Below, piece after piece: positions 1 to 8,248 of a stretch of 64,000 nucleotides of DNA. Numbering within the stretch: position 1 is the stretch's first letter; every line of letters begins with the position of its first letter. Below the pieces are notes generated by a model. It did no database searches. It worked only from the letters and a program-made list of their open reading frames with translations, and was not told the origin of the DNA. The stretch spans positions 89,361 to 153,360 of the forward strand of contig NZ_SDEB01000008.1 of assembly GCF_004522175.1 (NCBI RefSeq), read 5' to 3'. Source of the DNA: Paracoccus ravus. GTDB taxonomy: Bacteria; Pseudomonadota; Alphaproteobacteria; Rhodobacterales; Rhodobacteraceae. Both the position numbers and the translations under genes were made by a program.

Positions 1-1
1 C

Positions 2-553
2 GTGATCCCGGCCATCTTCGCCAGTTCTCTGCTGCTGCTGCCGGTCACGATCTCGACCTTCTCGGGGAACCAGACCGGCCCGATCATGTCGACGATTCTG
101 GCCTATTTCGGTCCCGGCCAGCCGCTTTACCTGCTGTTCTTTGCAGGCATGATCGTGTTCTTCGCCTATTTCTACACGTTCAATGTCAGCTTCAAACCCG
201 ATGACGTGGCCGAGAACCTGAAGAATCAGGGCGGCTTCATTCCGGGCATCCGTCCCGGCAAGCGGACCGAGGATTACCTAGCCTATGTCGTCAGCCGCGT
301 GCTGGTCATCGGCTCGGCCTATCTGGCGGCCGTCTGCATGCTGCCAGAGGTCATCCGCCACCAGCTCGCGATTCCCTTCTACTTTGGTGGGACTTCCGTG
401 CTGATCGTGGTCAGTGTTGTGATGGACACGATCAACCAGGTGCAAAGCCACTTGCTTGCCCACCAATATGAAGGTCTGATCGAAAAGTCGCAGCTGCGCG
501 GCAAACGCAAGCCGGGGACGGCACGTCCTCGCAAGGCACCTGCCCGTCGTTGA
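2..553 (+). CDS. secY: Protein translocase subunit SecY, C-terminal part (cut by window edge)
   Basis: The 183 visible residues are the C-terminal part of SecY, the channel-forming subunit of the inner-membrane SecYEG translocon. Visible marks are a Phe/Tyr-rich membrane segment followed by the cytosolic loop with GFIPGIRPG, then two more hydrophobic helices (about residues 95-115 and 125-145) and the end of the last helix with QVQSHLLAHQYEGL. The tail is very basic (KRKPGTARPRKAPARR) and longer than in E. coli. The gene starts outside the window, so position 2 is an in-frame codon, not a real start. It precedes adk by 36 bp, the usual alphaproteobacterial order. Confidence 0.97.
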   Translation: MIPAIFASSLLLLPVTISTFSGNQTGPIMSTILAYFGPGQPLYLLFFAGMIVFFAYFYTFNVSFKPDDVAENLKNQGGFIPGIRPGKRTEDYLAYVVSRVLVIGSAYLAAVCMLPEVIRHQLAIPFYFGGTSVLIVVSVVMDTINQVQSHLLAHQYEGLIEKSQLRGKRKPGTARPRKAPARR

Positions 554-589
554 TAGGGAGAGGCCCTGAACGGGCGGAAGAGGGAAAAT

Positions 590-1246
590 ATGGCGACCAA
601 TATCATTCTGCTCGGCCCCCCGGGGGCCGGCAAGGGAACTCAGGCCCGGCGTCTGATCGAAGAGCGCGGTCTCGTCCAGCTTTCCACCGGTGACATGCTG
701 CGCGAAGCCCGCAGTTCCGGCACTGAAATGGGACAGCGCGTCGCCAAGGTGATGGACCGGGGCGAGTTGGTCACCGACGAGATCGTCATCGGTCTGATCA
801 AGGAAAAGCTGGAACAGGGCGGCAAGGGTTTCATCTTTGACGGCTTCCCGCGCACGCTGGCCCAGGCCGATGCGCTGGAAGATCTGATGAAGGAAGAGGG
901 ACAAGAGATCGGCGCCGTGATCGAGATGCGCGTCGATGACGCGGCTCTGGTTTCGCGGATCTCGGGTCGCTTCACCTGCGGCAATTGCGGCGAGGTCTAT
1001 CACGATGTGACCAAGCCGACCAAGGTCGAAGGCTCCTGCGATGTCTGCGGCTCGACCGACCTGCGTCGCCGCGCCGATGACAATGAGGAAAGCCTCAAGA
1101 CGCGGCTGATGGAATATTACAAGAAGACCTCTCCGCTGATCGGCTATTACTATGCCAAGGGGAACCTGCACCCGGTGGATGGTCTGGCCGAGATCGACGC
1201 AGTGGCGGGTGCGGTCGCCGCGGTGCTGGATGAGGGCAAGGCTTGA
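590..1246 (+). CDS. adk: Adenylate kinase, zinc-LID type
   Basis: Catalyses ATP + AMP = 2 ADP in the cytosol. At 218 residues it is a long-form adenylate kinase. The P-loop GPPGAGKGT lies at residues 9-17, the AMP-binding STGDMLR at about 32-38 and GFPRT at 85-89. The LID carries four cysteines (130, 133, 150, 153) in CGNC and CDVC pairs, the structural zinc site of many bacterial adenylate kinases that E. coli lacks. The ATG has a good Shine-Dalgarno (agaggga). It sits between secY and rpsM as a member of the ribosomal operon. Confidence 0.98.
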   Translation: MATNIILLGPPGAGKGTQARRLIEERGLVQLSTGDMLREARSSGTEMGQRVAKVMDRGELVTDEIVIGLIKEKLEQGGKGFIFDGFPRTLAQADALEDLMKEEGQEIGAVIEMRVDDAALVSRISGRFTCGNCGEVYHDVTKPTKVEGSCDVCGSTDLRRRADDNEESLKTRLMEYYKKTSPLIGYYYAKGNLHPVDGLAEIDAVAGAVAAVLDEGKA

Positions 1247-1291
1247 CGAAGGCCTGCGAATCCCTTAATTCGCAGCATCTCGCATGAGAAT

Positions 1292-1378
1292 CACCTGAGA
1301 CTCAGGTGTCAGTTGAAGGCCCGAAGGCACAGCTTTCGGGTCTTTGGTTGTGAAAAAAGGTTCCGGTGCTACGGAACC
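1292..1378 (+). promoter_or_regulatory. Three successive hairpins in the rpsM leader
   Basis: Three perfect or near-perfect inverted repeats follow each other in the 153-bp adk-rpsM gap: 1292-1298/1302-1308 (cacctga/tcaggtg), 1320-1327/1333-1340 (cccgaa/ttcggg plus two inner pairs) and 1359-1365/1372-1378 (ggttccg/cggaacc). The second is followed by a weak T-rich stretch and could attenuate; the third ends 21 bases before the rpsM start. In E. coli the equivalent leader binds ribosomal protein S4, but rpsD is absent here, so the ligand, if any, is unknown. The structures are seen; the regulatory role is inferred. Confidence 0.5.
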
Positions 1379-1399
1379 GCAACATGAGAAGGAAAACGC

Positions 1400-1768
1400 G
1401 TGGCTCGTATTGCTGGCGTCAACATTCCGACCGGGAAACGTGTCCCGATCGCACTGACCTATATCCACGGGATCGGCCCGAAATTCGCTGACGAGATCAT
1501 CGCAGCGGTCGGTATCGATGCAACCCGTCGCGTCAACGAACTCTCGGATGCCGAAGTTCTGTCGATCCGCGAATATATCGATGCCAACCTGACCGTCGAG
1601 GGCGACCTTCGCCGCGAGACGCAGATGAACATCAAGCGCATGATGGACCTGGGTTCGTACCGTGGTCTGCGTCACCGTCGTGGCCTGCCGGTCCGCGGTC
1701 AGCGTACCCACACCAATGCCCGTACCCGCAAGGGCCCGGCGAAGCCGATCGCCGGCAAGAAGAAGTAA
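1400..1768 (+). CDS. rpsM: 30S ribosomal protein S13
   Basis: S13 sits at the head of the small subunit and contacts the large subunit and P-site tRNA. The 122 residues begin (V)ARIAGVNIP with a GTG start and contain YIHGIGP, the helix-two-turn-helix, and the basic [25 protein letters not shown] tail region that identifies the family. Length is typical. The Shine-Dalgarno is gaagga about 8 bases upstream. rpsK follows after 13 bases. Confidence 0.99.
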   Translation: MARIAGVNIPTGKRVPIALTYIHGIGPKFADEIIAAVGIDATRRVNELSDAEVLSIREYIDANLTVEGDLRRETQMNIKRMMDLGSYRGLRHRRGLPVRGQRTHTNARTRKGPAKPIAGKKK

Positions 1769-1781
1769 GGGGTAACGGACA

Positions 1782-2171
1782 ATGGCACGCGATAAAACCC
1801 GCATTAAGCGTAAGGAACGCAAGAACATCGCCACCGGCGTGGCGCATGTGAACTCGTCCTTCAACAACACCAAGATCCTGATCTCGGACGTGCAAGGCAA
1901 CGCCATTTCGTGGTCGTCGGCTGGCACTATGGGCTTCAAGGGTTCGCGCAAATCGACCCCTTACGCTGCCCAGATGGCCGCTGAAGACGCGGGCAAAAAA
2001 GCCCAAGAGCACGGCGTTCGCACTCTGGAAGTCGAAGTTCAAGGCCCCGGCTCGGGTCGTGAATCGGCTCTGCGCGCTTTGGCTGCTGTCGGTTTCAACA
2101 TCACGGCGATCCGTGACGTGACCCCGATCGCGCACAATGGCTGCCGCCCGCCGAAACGTCGCCGGGTCTAA
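1782..2171 (+). CDS. rpsK: 30S ribosomal protein S11
   Basis: S11 forms part of the platform of the small subunit. The 129-residue protein has the family hallmarks HVNSSFNNT near the N terminus, the [10 protein letters not shown] segment, GPGSGRE and the C-terminal [12 protein letters not shown]. Its Shine-Dalgarno (aagggg) overlaps the end of the rpsM gap, so the two are co-transcribed and probably co-translated. In E. coli rpsD would come next; here rpoA follows directly, as in other alphaproteobacteria. Confidence 0.99.
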   Translation: MARDKTRIKRKERKNIATGVAHVNSSFNNTKILISDVQGNAISWSSAGTMGFKGSRKSTPYAAQMAAEDAGKKAQEHGVRTLEVEVQGPGSGRESALRALAAVGFNITAIRDVTPIAHNGCRPPKRRRV

Positions 2172-2193
2172 TTCGGATTTGTGATAACGCGTT

Positions 2194-2214
2194 CCGCGCC
2201 GGTTCTCGGCGCGG
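2194..2214 (+). promoter_or_regulatory. GC hairpin in the rpsK-rpoA gap
   Basis: An 8-bp perfect stem (ccgcgccg 2194-2201 with cggcgcgg 2207-2214, loop gttct) lies in the 118-bp gap before rpoA and is followed shortly by gatttt. It may be a processing or partial-termination site that tunes rpoA against the S13/S11 genes. The hairpin is seen; its role is inferred. Confidence 0.4.
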
Positions 2215-2289
2215 GCGCGATTTTCGCATTCAACCTCGGGCGTTTCCGGCCACCGGTCATGGGCTGGAAACAGGTATGGAGGCAAACGC

Positions 2290-3306
2290 ATGATCCACAA
2301 GAATTGGGCTGAACTGATCAAGCCGACCCAGCTTGAAATCAAGCCGGGCGCTGATTCGAGCCGTGTTGCCACCGTCGTGGCAGAACCGCTCGAGCGCGGC
2401 TTCGGCCTGACGCTGGGCAACGCGCTGCGTCGCGTTCTGCTGTCCTCGCTGCAGGGCGCCGCGATCACCTCGGTCCAGATCGACAACGTTCTGCACGAGT
2501 TCTCGTCGGTTCCCGGCGTGCGTGAAGACGTCACCGACATCGTCCTGAACCTCAAGGGCGTGACGCTGAAGATGGAAGTCGATGCGCCCAAGCGCCTCAC
2601 GCTCTCGGCCAAGGGCCCGGGCGAGGTCAAGGCTGGCGACATCCAGGAAACGGCCGGGATCTATATCCTGAACCGCGACCACGTCATCTGCCATCTGGAC
2701 GAAGGCGCCGAGTTCAACATGGAACTCACTGTCTCGACCGGCAAAGGCTATGTCGCCGCCGACAAGAACCGTCCCGAGGATGCGCCCATCGGTCTGATCC
2801 CGATCGACGCGATCTTCTCGCCGGTGAAACGCGTCAGCTACGAAGTCACCCCGACCCGCGAAGGTCAGGTTCTCGACTATGACAAGCTGACCATGAAGGT
2901 TGAAACCGACGGTTCGCTGACCCCGGAAGACGCCGTGGCCTATGCCGCGCGCATCGTTCAGGACCAGCTTTCGGTCTTCGTGAACTTCGAAGAGCCCGAA
3001 GCCGCGACCCGTTCGGACGCTGATGACGGTCTGGAATTCGACCCGCGCCTTCTTAAGAAGGTCGACGAGCTGGAACTGTCGGTCCGTTCGGCGAACTGCC
3101 TCAAGAACGACAATATCGTCTATATCGGCGACCTCATCCAGAAAACCGAAGCCGAGATGCTCCGCACCCCGAACTTCGGCCGCAAGTCGCTCAACGAGAT
3201 CAAGGAAGTGCTTTCGGGCATGGGCCTGCATCTCGGCATGGACGTCGTGGACTGGCCGCCGGAAAATATCGAAGACGTTGCAAAACGCTTTGACGACCAG
3301 TTCTGA
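2290..3306 (+). CDS. rpoA: DNA-directed RNA polymerase subunit alpha
   Basis: The alpha subunit dimerises to nucleate RNA polymerase assembly and contacts upstream promoter DNA and activators. At 338 residues it is full length. The N-terminal domain has the conserved [22 protein letters not shown] segment and [16 protein letters not shown]; the C-terminal domain has the [16 protein letters not shown] helix and the LNEIKEVL helix. A strong Shine-Dalgarno (ggagg) precedes the ATG. It is flanked by rpsK and rplQ. Confidence 0.99.
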   Translation: MIHKNWAELIKPTQLEIKPGADSSRVATVVAEPLERGFGLTLGNALRRVLLSSLQGAAITSVQIDNVLHEFSSVPGVREDVTDIVLNLKGVTLKMEVDAPKRLTLSAKGPGEVKAGDIQETAGIYILNRDHVICHLDEGAEFNMELTVSTGKGYVAADKNRPEDAPIGLIPIDAIFSPVKRVSYEVTPTREGQVLDYDKLTMKVETDGSLTPEDAVAYAARIVQDQLSVFVNFEEPEAATRSDADDGLEFDPRLLKKVDELELSVRSANCLKNDNIVYIGDLIQKTEAEMLRTPNFGRKSLNEIKEVLSGMGLHLGMDVVDWPPENIEDVAKRFDDQF

Positions 3307-3313
3307 TCGCATT

Positions 3314-3334
3314 CGGGGGCGCCTGTCGCCCCCG
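3314..3334 (+). promoter_or_regulatory. GC hairpin in the rpoA-rplQ gap
   Basis: An 8-bp stem (cgggggcg 3314-3321 with cgcccccg 3327-3334, loop cctgt) stands just after the rpoA stop codon. No T-run follows, so full termination is unlikely; an mRNA-stabilising or processing element is the better guess. Confidence 0.4.
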
Positions 3335-3415
3335 CAATACCGGGCATTCCGCCCCAAGGAGAGCGGCCCAACGCAGGGTCGCCGGACAAAGAAAAAGACG
3401 TCATAGGAGATTATC

Positions 3416-3838
3416 ATGCGTCACGCCCGCGGTTACCGCCGTCTGAACCGTACCCATGAGCACCGCAAGGCGCTCTTCGCCAACATGGCCGGCTCGCTGA
3501 TCGAGCACGAGCAGATCAAGACGACCCTGCCGAAAGCCAAGGAACTTCGCCCGATCGTTGAAAAACTGATCACCCTGGCGAAGCGCGGCGATCTGCACGC
3601 CCGTCGTCAGGCCGACGCCCAGCTGAAGCAGGACCAGCACGTCGCGAAATTGTTCGAAGTGCTCGGCGCCCGCTACAAGGATCGTCAGGGTGGCTATGTC
3701 CGCATCCTGAAGGCCGGCTTCCGTTATGGCGACATGGCTCCGATGGCGATCATCGAGCTGGTCGACCGCGACGCCAGCGCCAAGGGCGCTGCTGACCGCG
3801 CTCGTCTGGACGCCGAATCGGCTGCCGAAGAAGCATAA
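3416..3838 (+). CDS. rplQ: 50S ribosomal protein L17
   Basis: L17 lies near the peptide exit region of the large subunit. The 140-residue product starts [20 protein letters not shown] and has [29 protein letters not shown], the family signature. The C terminus has an Ala/Glu-rich extension (about 20 residues) beyond the E. coli protein. The ATG is preceded by aggag. It is the last gene of the operon, followed by a strong terminator. Confidence 0.99.
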   Translation: MRHARGYRRLNRTHEHRKALFANMAGSLIEHEQIKTTLPKAKELRPIVEKLITLAKRGDLHARRQADAQLKQDQHVAKLFEVLGARYKDRQGGYVRILKAGFRYGDMAPMAIIELVDRDASAKGAADRARLDAESAAEEA

Positions 3839-3873
3839 GAATCTCAATCCTTTCTTAGGGTTATGAGAATATT

Positions 3874-3908
3874 AAACCCGCAGCCCAAATCAGGGTTGCG
3901 GGTTTTTT
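3874..3908 (+). terminator. Rho-independent terminator of the ribosomal operon
   Basis: A 13-bp stem with one G-T pair (3874-3886 with 3893-3905, loop aaatca) runs into a T tract at 3903-3908. It lies 35 bases after rplQ and is one of the clearest terminators in the window. Confidence 0.92.
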
Positions 3909-4180
3909 GCAACACAGGCTTGTAAACCGTTTGCCCTCACAACTTGGCATTGATGCGGCGGGCATTATTGGAATCTGCCCCAGCCGTTTGGTTTTAAACC
4001 CAATTTCTGAATGCGAGGCCGGGGGCAGGCGAAAAGCTTGGTTAATTTCCTGAATGGAAATCCTGAAGGTTGCAGCTTGGTGGCGCGAAATCGCCGCTCG
4101 CAAAAGCGGATGTGCTTGAATAGAGTTGGCTTCATGCCATTTTGGCCCTGCTCAAGAAAACGCAACCTACCCAATTGGTC
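3909..4180 (+). promoter_or_regulatory. Upstream region of luxR
   Basis: About 270 bases between the rplQ terminator and the luxR start, more AT-rich than the surroundings. It holds an imperfect inverted repeat (ttggttt/aaacccaa, about 3988-4003) and a short tggc/gcca repeat near 4129-4140. I see no convincing -35/-10 pair and no gene. It most likely contains the luxR promoter. Confidence 0.4.
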
Positions 4181-4792
4181 ATGTCGTCCCGCGCTGATAT
4201 CAACGCAGCTCTCTCGAAGCTGAAAAAGCTTGCACCGGCCGGCTATTTTGTCGGCCTGCATATCCGTTTCGCTGCGCCTCTGATGCAGTTCCAGACCTAT
4301 AACAAGGATTGGTCGCTTCGATATTCCGAGCGCGCCTATGCGCTGCGCGATCCCACCATCGCCTGGGGTTTCTCGACCACCGGGGCCTGCCGCTGGAGCG
4401 TGCTTCCCATCCCCGATCCATTCTCGATCCTGCAGGATGCCGCGGATCACGGCCTGCCGTTTGGGCTAGTTGTCGCTCATGGACCGATCAAGTCGCGCAC
4501 TATTTGTTGCTTTGCCCATGACAAACGGGAATTCACGGATGATGAAATCGAAATGATTTCAGAAACGATTCGGCGTCTTCACGACCTTACGGAGCCGCCG
4601 GAGAGCCTGACAAAGGCTCAGCAAGAGGCCCTTCGGTGTATCGCAGAGGGAGATCGACATGCAGCGGCGGCAGCCAAGCTTGGAATAACGGAAAGCGCTT
4701 TCAAGGCACGTCTCATTTCGGCGCGTGAACGTCTCATGGCGCGCACCACTGCAGAAGCGCTGCAACGGGCCAAGGATTACCGCTTGCTGTAA
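4181..4792 (+). CDS. LuxR-family acyl-homoserine-lactone-responsive regulator with divergent HTH
   Basis: A cytosolic transcription factor expected to bind the signal made by the adjacent LuxI. From ATG 4181 it has 203 residues; a TTG at 4142 would add 13, and neither start has a clear Shine-Dalgarno. The N-terminal domain keeps the signal-pocket residues at TraR spacing: W44, Y48, D57-P58 and W72 (TraR W57, Y61, D70-P71, W85). The C-terminal GerE-type HTH (about 142-203) keeps L151 and G157, but the near-invariant Glu178 of TraR is Gln147 here and the recognition helix reads ESAFKARL instead of the usual TVKxH pattern. Fold and signal binding look safe; DNA specificity is probably unusual. 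Confidence 0.88.
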   Translation: MSSRADINAALSKLKKLAPAGYFVGLHIRFAAPLMQFQTYNKDWSLRYSERAYALRDPTIAWGFSTTGACRWSVLPIPDPFSILQDAADHGLPFGLVVAHGPIKSRTICCFAHDKREFTDDEIEMISETIRRLHDLTEPPESLTKAQQEALRCIAEGDRHAAAAAKLGITESAFKARLISARERLMARTTAEALQRAKDYRLL

Positions 4793-4820
4793 AAAATTGT
4801 TCGCCTAAGAGCGATTACAC

Positions 4821-4852
4821 CCTGGGGCCACGACCCACCACAACCCCAGGAG
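4821..4852 (+). promoter_or_regulatory. Hairpin overlapping the luxI ribosome binding site
   Basis: A perfect 7-bp inverted repeat (cctgggg 4821-4827, ccccagg 4844-4850, 16-base loop) includes the first three bases of the luxI Shine-Dalgarno aggaga (4848-4853), six bases before the ATG. In mRNA it could hide the ribosome binding site; as DNA it could be an operator. It is not a classical 20-bp lux box. The repeat is seen; both roles are inferred. Confidence 0.45.
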
Positions 4853-4859
4853 ATCATCT

Positions 4860-5450
4860 ATGCAGACCACCACGCTTTCGTTCGCCAATCTTCACAATCA
4901 CGGCGAGCTTTTCGCAAATGTCTTTCGCGCACGAAAGCAAAGTTTCATCGTCCAGAAGCGCTGGGACTTGCCCCAGACGGACGATATGGAGTTCGATCAA
5001 TACGATACGCCAATGAGCCGCTGGGTCGCCATTCATGAGCATGGCTCGGTTCTTGCCGGGGTCCGCCTGACTCCGACGACCGCCCGTTGCGGGGTTTACA
5101 GCTATATGATCAAGGACGCGCAGGACAACCGCCTGAACGGATCGATTCCGCCCAACCTGCTGGATGCGCCAGCGCCCGTCGATGCCAATACCTGGGAGGC
5201 GAGCCGGCTTTTTGTCGACCACAACGTTTCGCAGCGCGAACGCCGCAGCGTCCATATGAAACTGGTGGGCGAGATGACCAATTCCGCACGTGAACTGGGC
5301 GCGACGCGGCTGGTCTGTCTGGTGGCCTCGCATTGGCCGCGCTGGTTGAAGCCCTGCGGTCTCGACGCCCATGCGATGGGTCCGGTGGTCTGGATCGACG
5401 ACGGTTATTTTCAATGCGTCTCGATCAATCTGGCGACCAAGCTGCATTGA
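4860..5450 (+). CDS. Acyl-homoserine-lactone synthase (LuxI family)
   Basis: Makes an N-acyl-homoserine lactone from S-adenosylmethionine and acyl-ACP in the cytosol. The 196-residue protein has the invariant LuxI residues: R25, F29, W35, D46, D49, R69, and the E113-A-S-R116 motif. The start is fixed by aggaga 6 bases upstream. It lies 67 bases after luxR on the same strand, so the two may be co-transcribed. Acyl chain length cannot be read reliably from the sequence; many Rhodobacteraceae make long-chain signals. Confidence 0.95.
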   Translation: MQTTTLSFANLHNHGELFANVFRARKQSFIVQKRWDLPQTDDMEFDQYDTPMSRWVAIHEHGSVLAGVRLTPTTARCGVYSYMIKDAQDNRLNGSIPPNLLDAPAPVDANTWEASRLFVDHNVSQRERRSVHMKLVGEMTNSARELGATRLVCLVASHWPRWLKPCGLDAHAMGPVVWIDDGYFQCVSINLATKLH

Positions 5451-5459
5451 TCGGAAATG

Positions 5460-5490
5460 GCGGGCGAGGGGATCTTTCGCCCGCATTTTC
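5460..5490 (+). terminator. Probable terminator after luxI
   Basis: An 8-bp stem (gcgggcga 5460-5467, tcgcccgc 5477-5484) is followed by attttc. It separates luxI from rarA, whose start is 22 bases further on. Confidence 0.65.
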
Positions 5491-5511
5491 CACGGCGTAA
5501 CATGTGGCCTC

Positions 5512-6837
5512 ATGGCAGATCTCTTCGACCCACCCGATAGCGGCGCATCCGCGCGCGAGGCCAACCGCCCCTTGGCCGACCGGATCCGGCCCGCCCGGCT
5601 TACCGAGGTCGTGGGGCAAGAGAAGGTGCTTGGTCCGGACGGCCCTCTTGGCGCAATGCTGGGCTCGGGCAGCCTGTCCTCGCTGATCCTCTGGGGGCCG
5701 CCGGGCGTGGGCAAGACCACCATCGCGCGGCTTCTGGCGCTGGAAACGGATCTGGCTTTCGTGCAAATCTCGGCAATCTTCTCGGGCGTTCCCGAATTGC
5801 GCAAGGTCTTTGACGCGGCCCGGTTGCGTCGGCAGCAGGGTCGCGGCACCTTGCTTTTCGTCGATGAGATCCACCGTTTCAACAAGGCCCAGCAGGACAG
5901 TTTCCTGCCGCATATGGAGGACGGCACCATCGTCCTTGTCGGGGCCACGACCGAGAATCCCAGTTTCGAGTTGAACGCGGCGCTTCTGTCCCGCGCGCAG
6001 GTCATCATCTTGGAACGTCTGGACCTTGCCGACCTCGAACGCCTCGCCCAGCGGGCCGAGCAGGATCTGGGCCGCGCGCTGCCTCTGACGCCGCAGGCCC
6101 GAGATCGTCTGTTGGGGATGGCCGACGGCGACGGTCGCGCGGTGCTGAACCTGATCGAGCAGGTCATGGCGTGGCGTGTTCAGGGTCAACTTGACACAGA
6201 CCAGCTTTCCCAGCGCCTGATGCGGCGCGCGGCGAAATACGACAAGTCGGGGGATGAGCATTACAACCTGATCTCGGCCCTGCACAAATCGGTGCGCGGC
6301 AGCGATCCCGATGCGGCGCTTTACTGGTTTTCCCGGATGCTCGAAGGCGGCGAGGACCCGCGCTATCTGGCCCGCCGCATCACCCGCATGGCGGTCGAGG
6401 ATATCGGCCTTGCCGACCCGGCGGCGCAGCGGCATTGCCTCGACGCCTGGGCACTTTACGAGCGGCTCGGCAGCCCCGAGGGCGAGCTGGCACTTGCGCA
6501 GGCGGTGATCTATCTCGCGCTCGCGCCGAAATCCAATGCAGGCTACAATGCCTATAAGGGCGCGCGCGATCTGGCGCGGCGCTCGGGCAGCCAGATGCCG
6601 CCCGCCCATATCCTGAACGCGCCTACTGGGTTGATGAAAGAACAGGGCTACGGCGCAGGCTATCAATATGACCACGACGCCGAAGACGGCTTTTCGGGGC
6701 AGGATTATTTCCCCGAAGGCATGAAACGTCCCGTCCTTTACCTGCCTGTCGAACGCGGATTTGAACGAGATCTGAAAAAGCGCGTTGAATGGTTCGCCAG
6801 CCTCCGTCAAAAGCGGCGCATCGAGGGCAAGTCATGA
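5512..6837 (+). CDS. rarA: Replication-associated recombination protein A (AAA+ ATPase RarA/MgsA)
   Basis: RarA is a cytosolic AAA+ ATPase related to clamp loaders that acts at stalled replication forks. The 441-residue product has Walker A GPPGVGKT (62-69), Walker B LLFVDEIHRF (about 114-123), sensor 1 GATTENPSF, and the C-terminal tetramerisation region with NAGYNAYKGARDLA and the QxYFPEG motif. The start MADLFDPP is the family N terminus. It overlaps crcB by 4 bases (ATGA) and so heads the rarA-crcB-rluC-HAD-ATP12 run. Confidence 0.97.
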   Translation: MADLFDPPDSGASAREANRPLADRIRPARLTEVVGQEKVLGPDGPLGAMLGSGSLSSLILWGPPGVGKTTIARLLALETDLAFVQISAIFSGVPELRKVFDAARLRRQQGRGTLLFVDEIHRFNKAQQDSFLPHMEDGTIVLVGATTENPSFELNAALLSRAQVIILERLDLADLERLAQRAEQDLGRALPLTPQARDRLLGMADGDGRAVLNLIEQVMAWRVQGQLDTDQLSQRLMRRAAKYDKSGDEHYNLISALHKSVRGSDPDAALYWFSRMLEGGEDPRYLARRITRMAVEDIGLADPAAQRHCLDAWALYERLGSPEGELALAQAVIYLALAPKSNAGYNAYKGARDLARRSGSQMPPAHILNAPTGLMKEQGYGAGYQYDHDAEDGFSGQDYFPEGMKRPVLYLPVERGFERDLKKRVEWFASLRQKRRIEGKS

Positions 6838-7208
6838 ATCATGCATTCCTTCAGGTCGCCTTGGGTGGCGCTCTGGGGTCGATGGCGCGTTACGGCGTCA
6901 CTATTCTGGCGGGGAGGATCAGCCCCGCATTTCCATTGGGTACGCTGACGGTGAATATCGTCGGCTGCTTTGTCATGGGCTTGCTCGCCGCCATCATCGC
7001 GCATCGCGGAGGGCAGCATCTCGCGCCCCTCGCGCTGACCGGGATGCTGGGCGGCTTCACCACGTTTTCGGCCTTCGCGCTGGACACGATGGTTCTTTGG
7101 GAGCGTGGCGCGGCCCTGACCGCTGCGGGCTATGTGCTGGCTTCCGTCGTGATTTCACTTCTGGCGGTTCTCGCCGGATTGGCCATTGGCCGGGGGTTGT
7201 TCGTATGA
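6834..7208 (+). CDS. crcB: Fluoride channel CrcB/Fluc
   Basis: A small inner-membrane fluoride exporter that works as a dual-topology dimer. The 124 residues form four hydrophobic helices with the hallmarks GGALGSMARY, GTLTVNIVGCFVMG and GGFTTFSAFALD, the last holding the pore Phe residues and the Na+ site. Its start overlaps the rarA stop and its stop overlaps the rluC start (both ATGA), so it is translationally coupled. I see no fluoride riboswitch, which fits its internal operon position. Confidence 0.97.
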   Translation: MNHAFLQVALGGALGSMARYGVTILAGRISPAFPLGTLTVNIVGCFVMGLLAAIIAHRGGQHLAPLALTGMLGGFTTFSAFALDTMVLWERGAALTAAGYVLASVVISLLAVLAGLAIGRGLFV

Positions 7209-8248
7209 GTGGTGTTCAGACCATCCGCATCGGCGCGGATGAGGGCGATCAGCGTATTGATCGCTGGTTGAAGAAACGTTTCCCGCAACTGACGCAGGGC
7301 GCGGTCGAGAAGATGTGCCGCACCGGCCAGCTGCGCGTCGATGGCGGCCGGGTCAAGGCCAATAGCCGGATCGAGACCGGGCAGGAGGTCCGCATCCCGC
7401 CGATCCCCGATGGCGCCCCGCCGCCGCCCACGGCCAAGGCCCGGGTGAAGCAGTCCGATGCCGAGATGATCCAGTCCTGCGTCTTGTGGCGCGACGAGCA
7501 TATCATTGCGCTGAACAAGCCGCCGGGTCTGCCCTCGCAGGGCGGCTCGGGGCAGGGCGACCGCCATGTCGACGGCCTGACCGAGGCGCTGATGTTCGGC
7601 TACAAGGACCGGCCCAAGCTGGTCCACCGCCTCGACAAGGACACGTCGGGCGTGCTGCTGCTGGCGCGCACCGACCGGATCGCCCGCGCGCTTTCCGAGG
7701 CGTTTCGTCACCGTCTGACCCGCAAGATCTACTGGGCCGCCGTCGCAGGGGTACCGCATCCGCGCATGGGCTCGATCAAATATGGTCTGGTCAAGGCACC
7801 GGGTCGCGGTCGCATGGGCGAGGGTGAAAAGATGGTCGCCGTCCATCCCTCGGCGGTCGCGGAAACCGAAGGGGCCAAGCGCGCCCATACCGATTACGCC
7901 GTCCTTGAGGCGGTCGGCAGCCGCGCCTGTTGGGTGGCGATGGTTCCGGTCACGGGCCGCACGCATCAGTTACGCGCCCATATGTCCGAGATCGGCCATC
8001 CGATCGTCGGCGACGGCAAATATGGCGGGTCGGGGCAGGAAAACCTTGGCGATGGCTGGGGCGCGCAACTGGGCGGTGATATCAGCCGCAAGCTGCACCT
8101 GCATGCCCGGATGATCCGCTTCGAGCATCCGATCACCAAGAAGCTGATCACCATCACCGCGCCGCTGCCGGACCATATGGAACGGACGTGGAAGACCTTC
8201 GGCTGGCAGGAAAACGACGTCCCCGAAGATCCCTTCGCGGAGGCGTGA
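7205..8248 (+). CDS. rluC: 23S rRNA pseudouridine synthase, RluC/RluD family
   Basis: Converts uridines in 23S rRNA to pseudouridine. The 347-residue protein has an N-terminal S4-type RNA-binding domain (about 15-75, DQRIDRWLKKRFPQL), and the catalytic domain with HRLDKDTSG, whose Asp144 is the nucleophile, and GRTHQLRAHM further on. A proline-rich linker joins the domains. RluC (positions 955/2504/2580) is more likely than RluD by length and linker, but this is an inference. The gene overlaps both neighbours. Confidence 0.93.
   Translation: MSGVQTIRIGADEGDQRIDRWLKKRFPQLTQGAVEKMCRTGQLRVDGGRVKANSRIETGQEVRIPPIPDGAPPPPTAKARVKQSDAEMIQSCVLWRDEHIIALNKPPGLPSQGGSGQGDRHVDGLTEALMFGYKDRPKLVHRLDKDTSGVLLLARTDRIARALSEAFRHRLTRKIYWAAVAGVPHPRMGSIKYGLVKAPGRGRMGEGEKMVAVHPSAVAETEGAKRAHTDYAVLEAVGSRACWVAMVPVTGRTHQLRAHMSEIGHPIVGDGKYGGSGQENLGDGWGAQLGGDISRKLHLHARMIRFEHPITKKLITITAPLPDHMERTWKTFGWQENDVPEDPFAEA

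Noticed and set aside
4793..4859. Lux box upstream of luxI
   Set aside because: No 18-20 bp dyad of the lux type; only the 7-bp hairpin at the ribosome site and a short tcgc/gcga repeat.
6834..7208. Fluoride riboswitch for crcB
   Set aside because: crcB overlaps rarA and has no untranslated leader in which one could lie.
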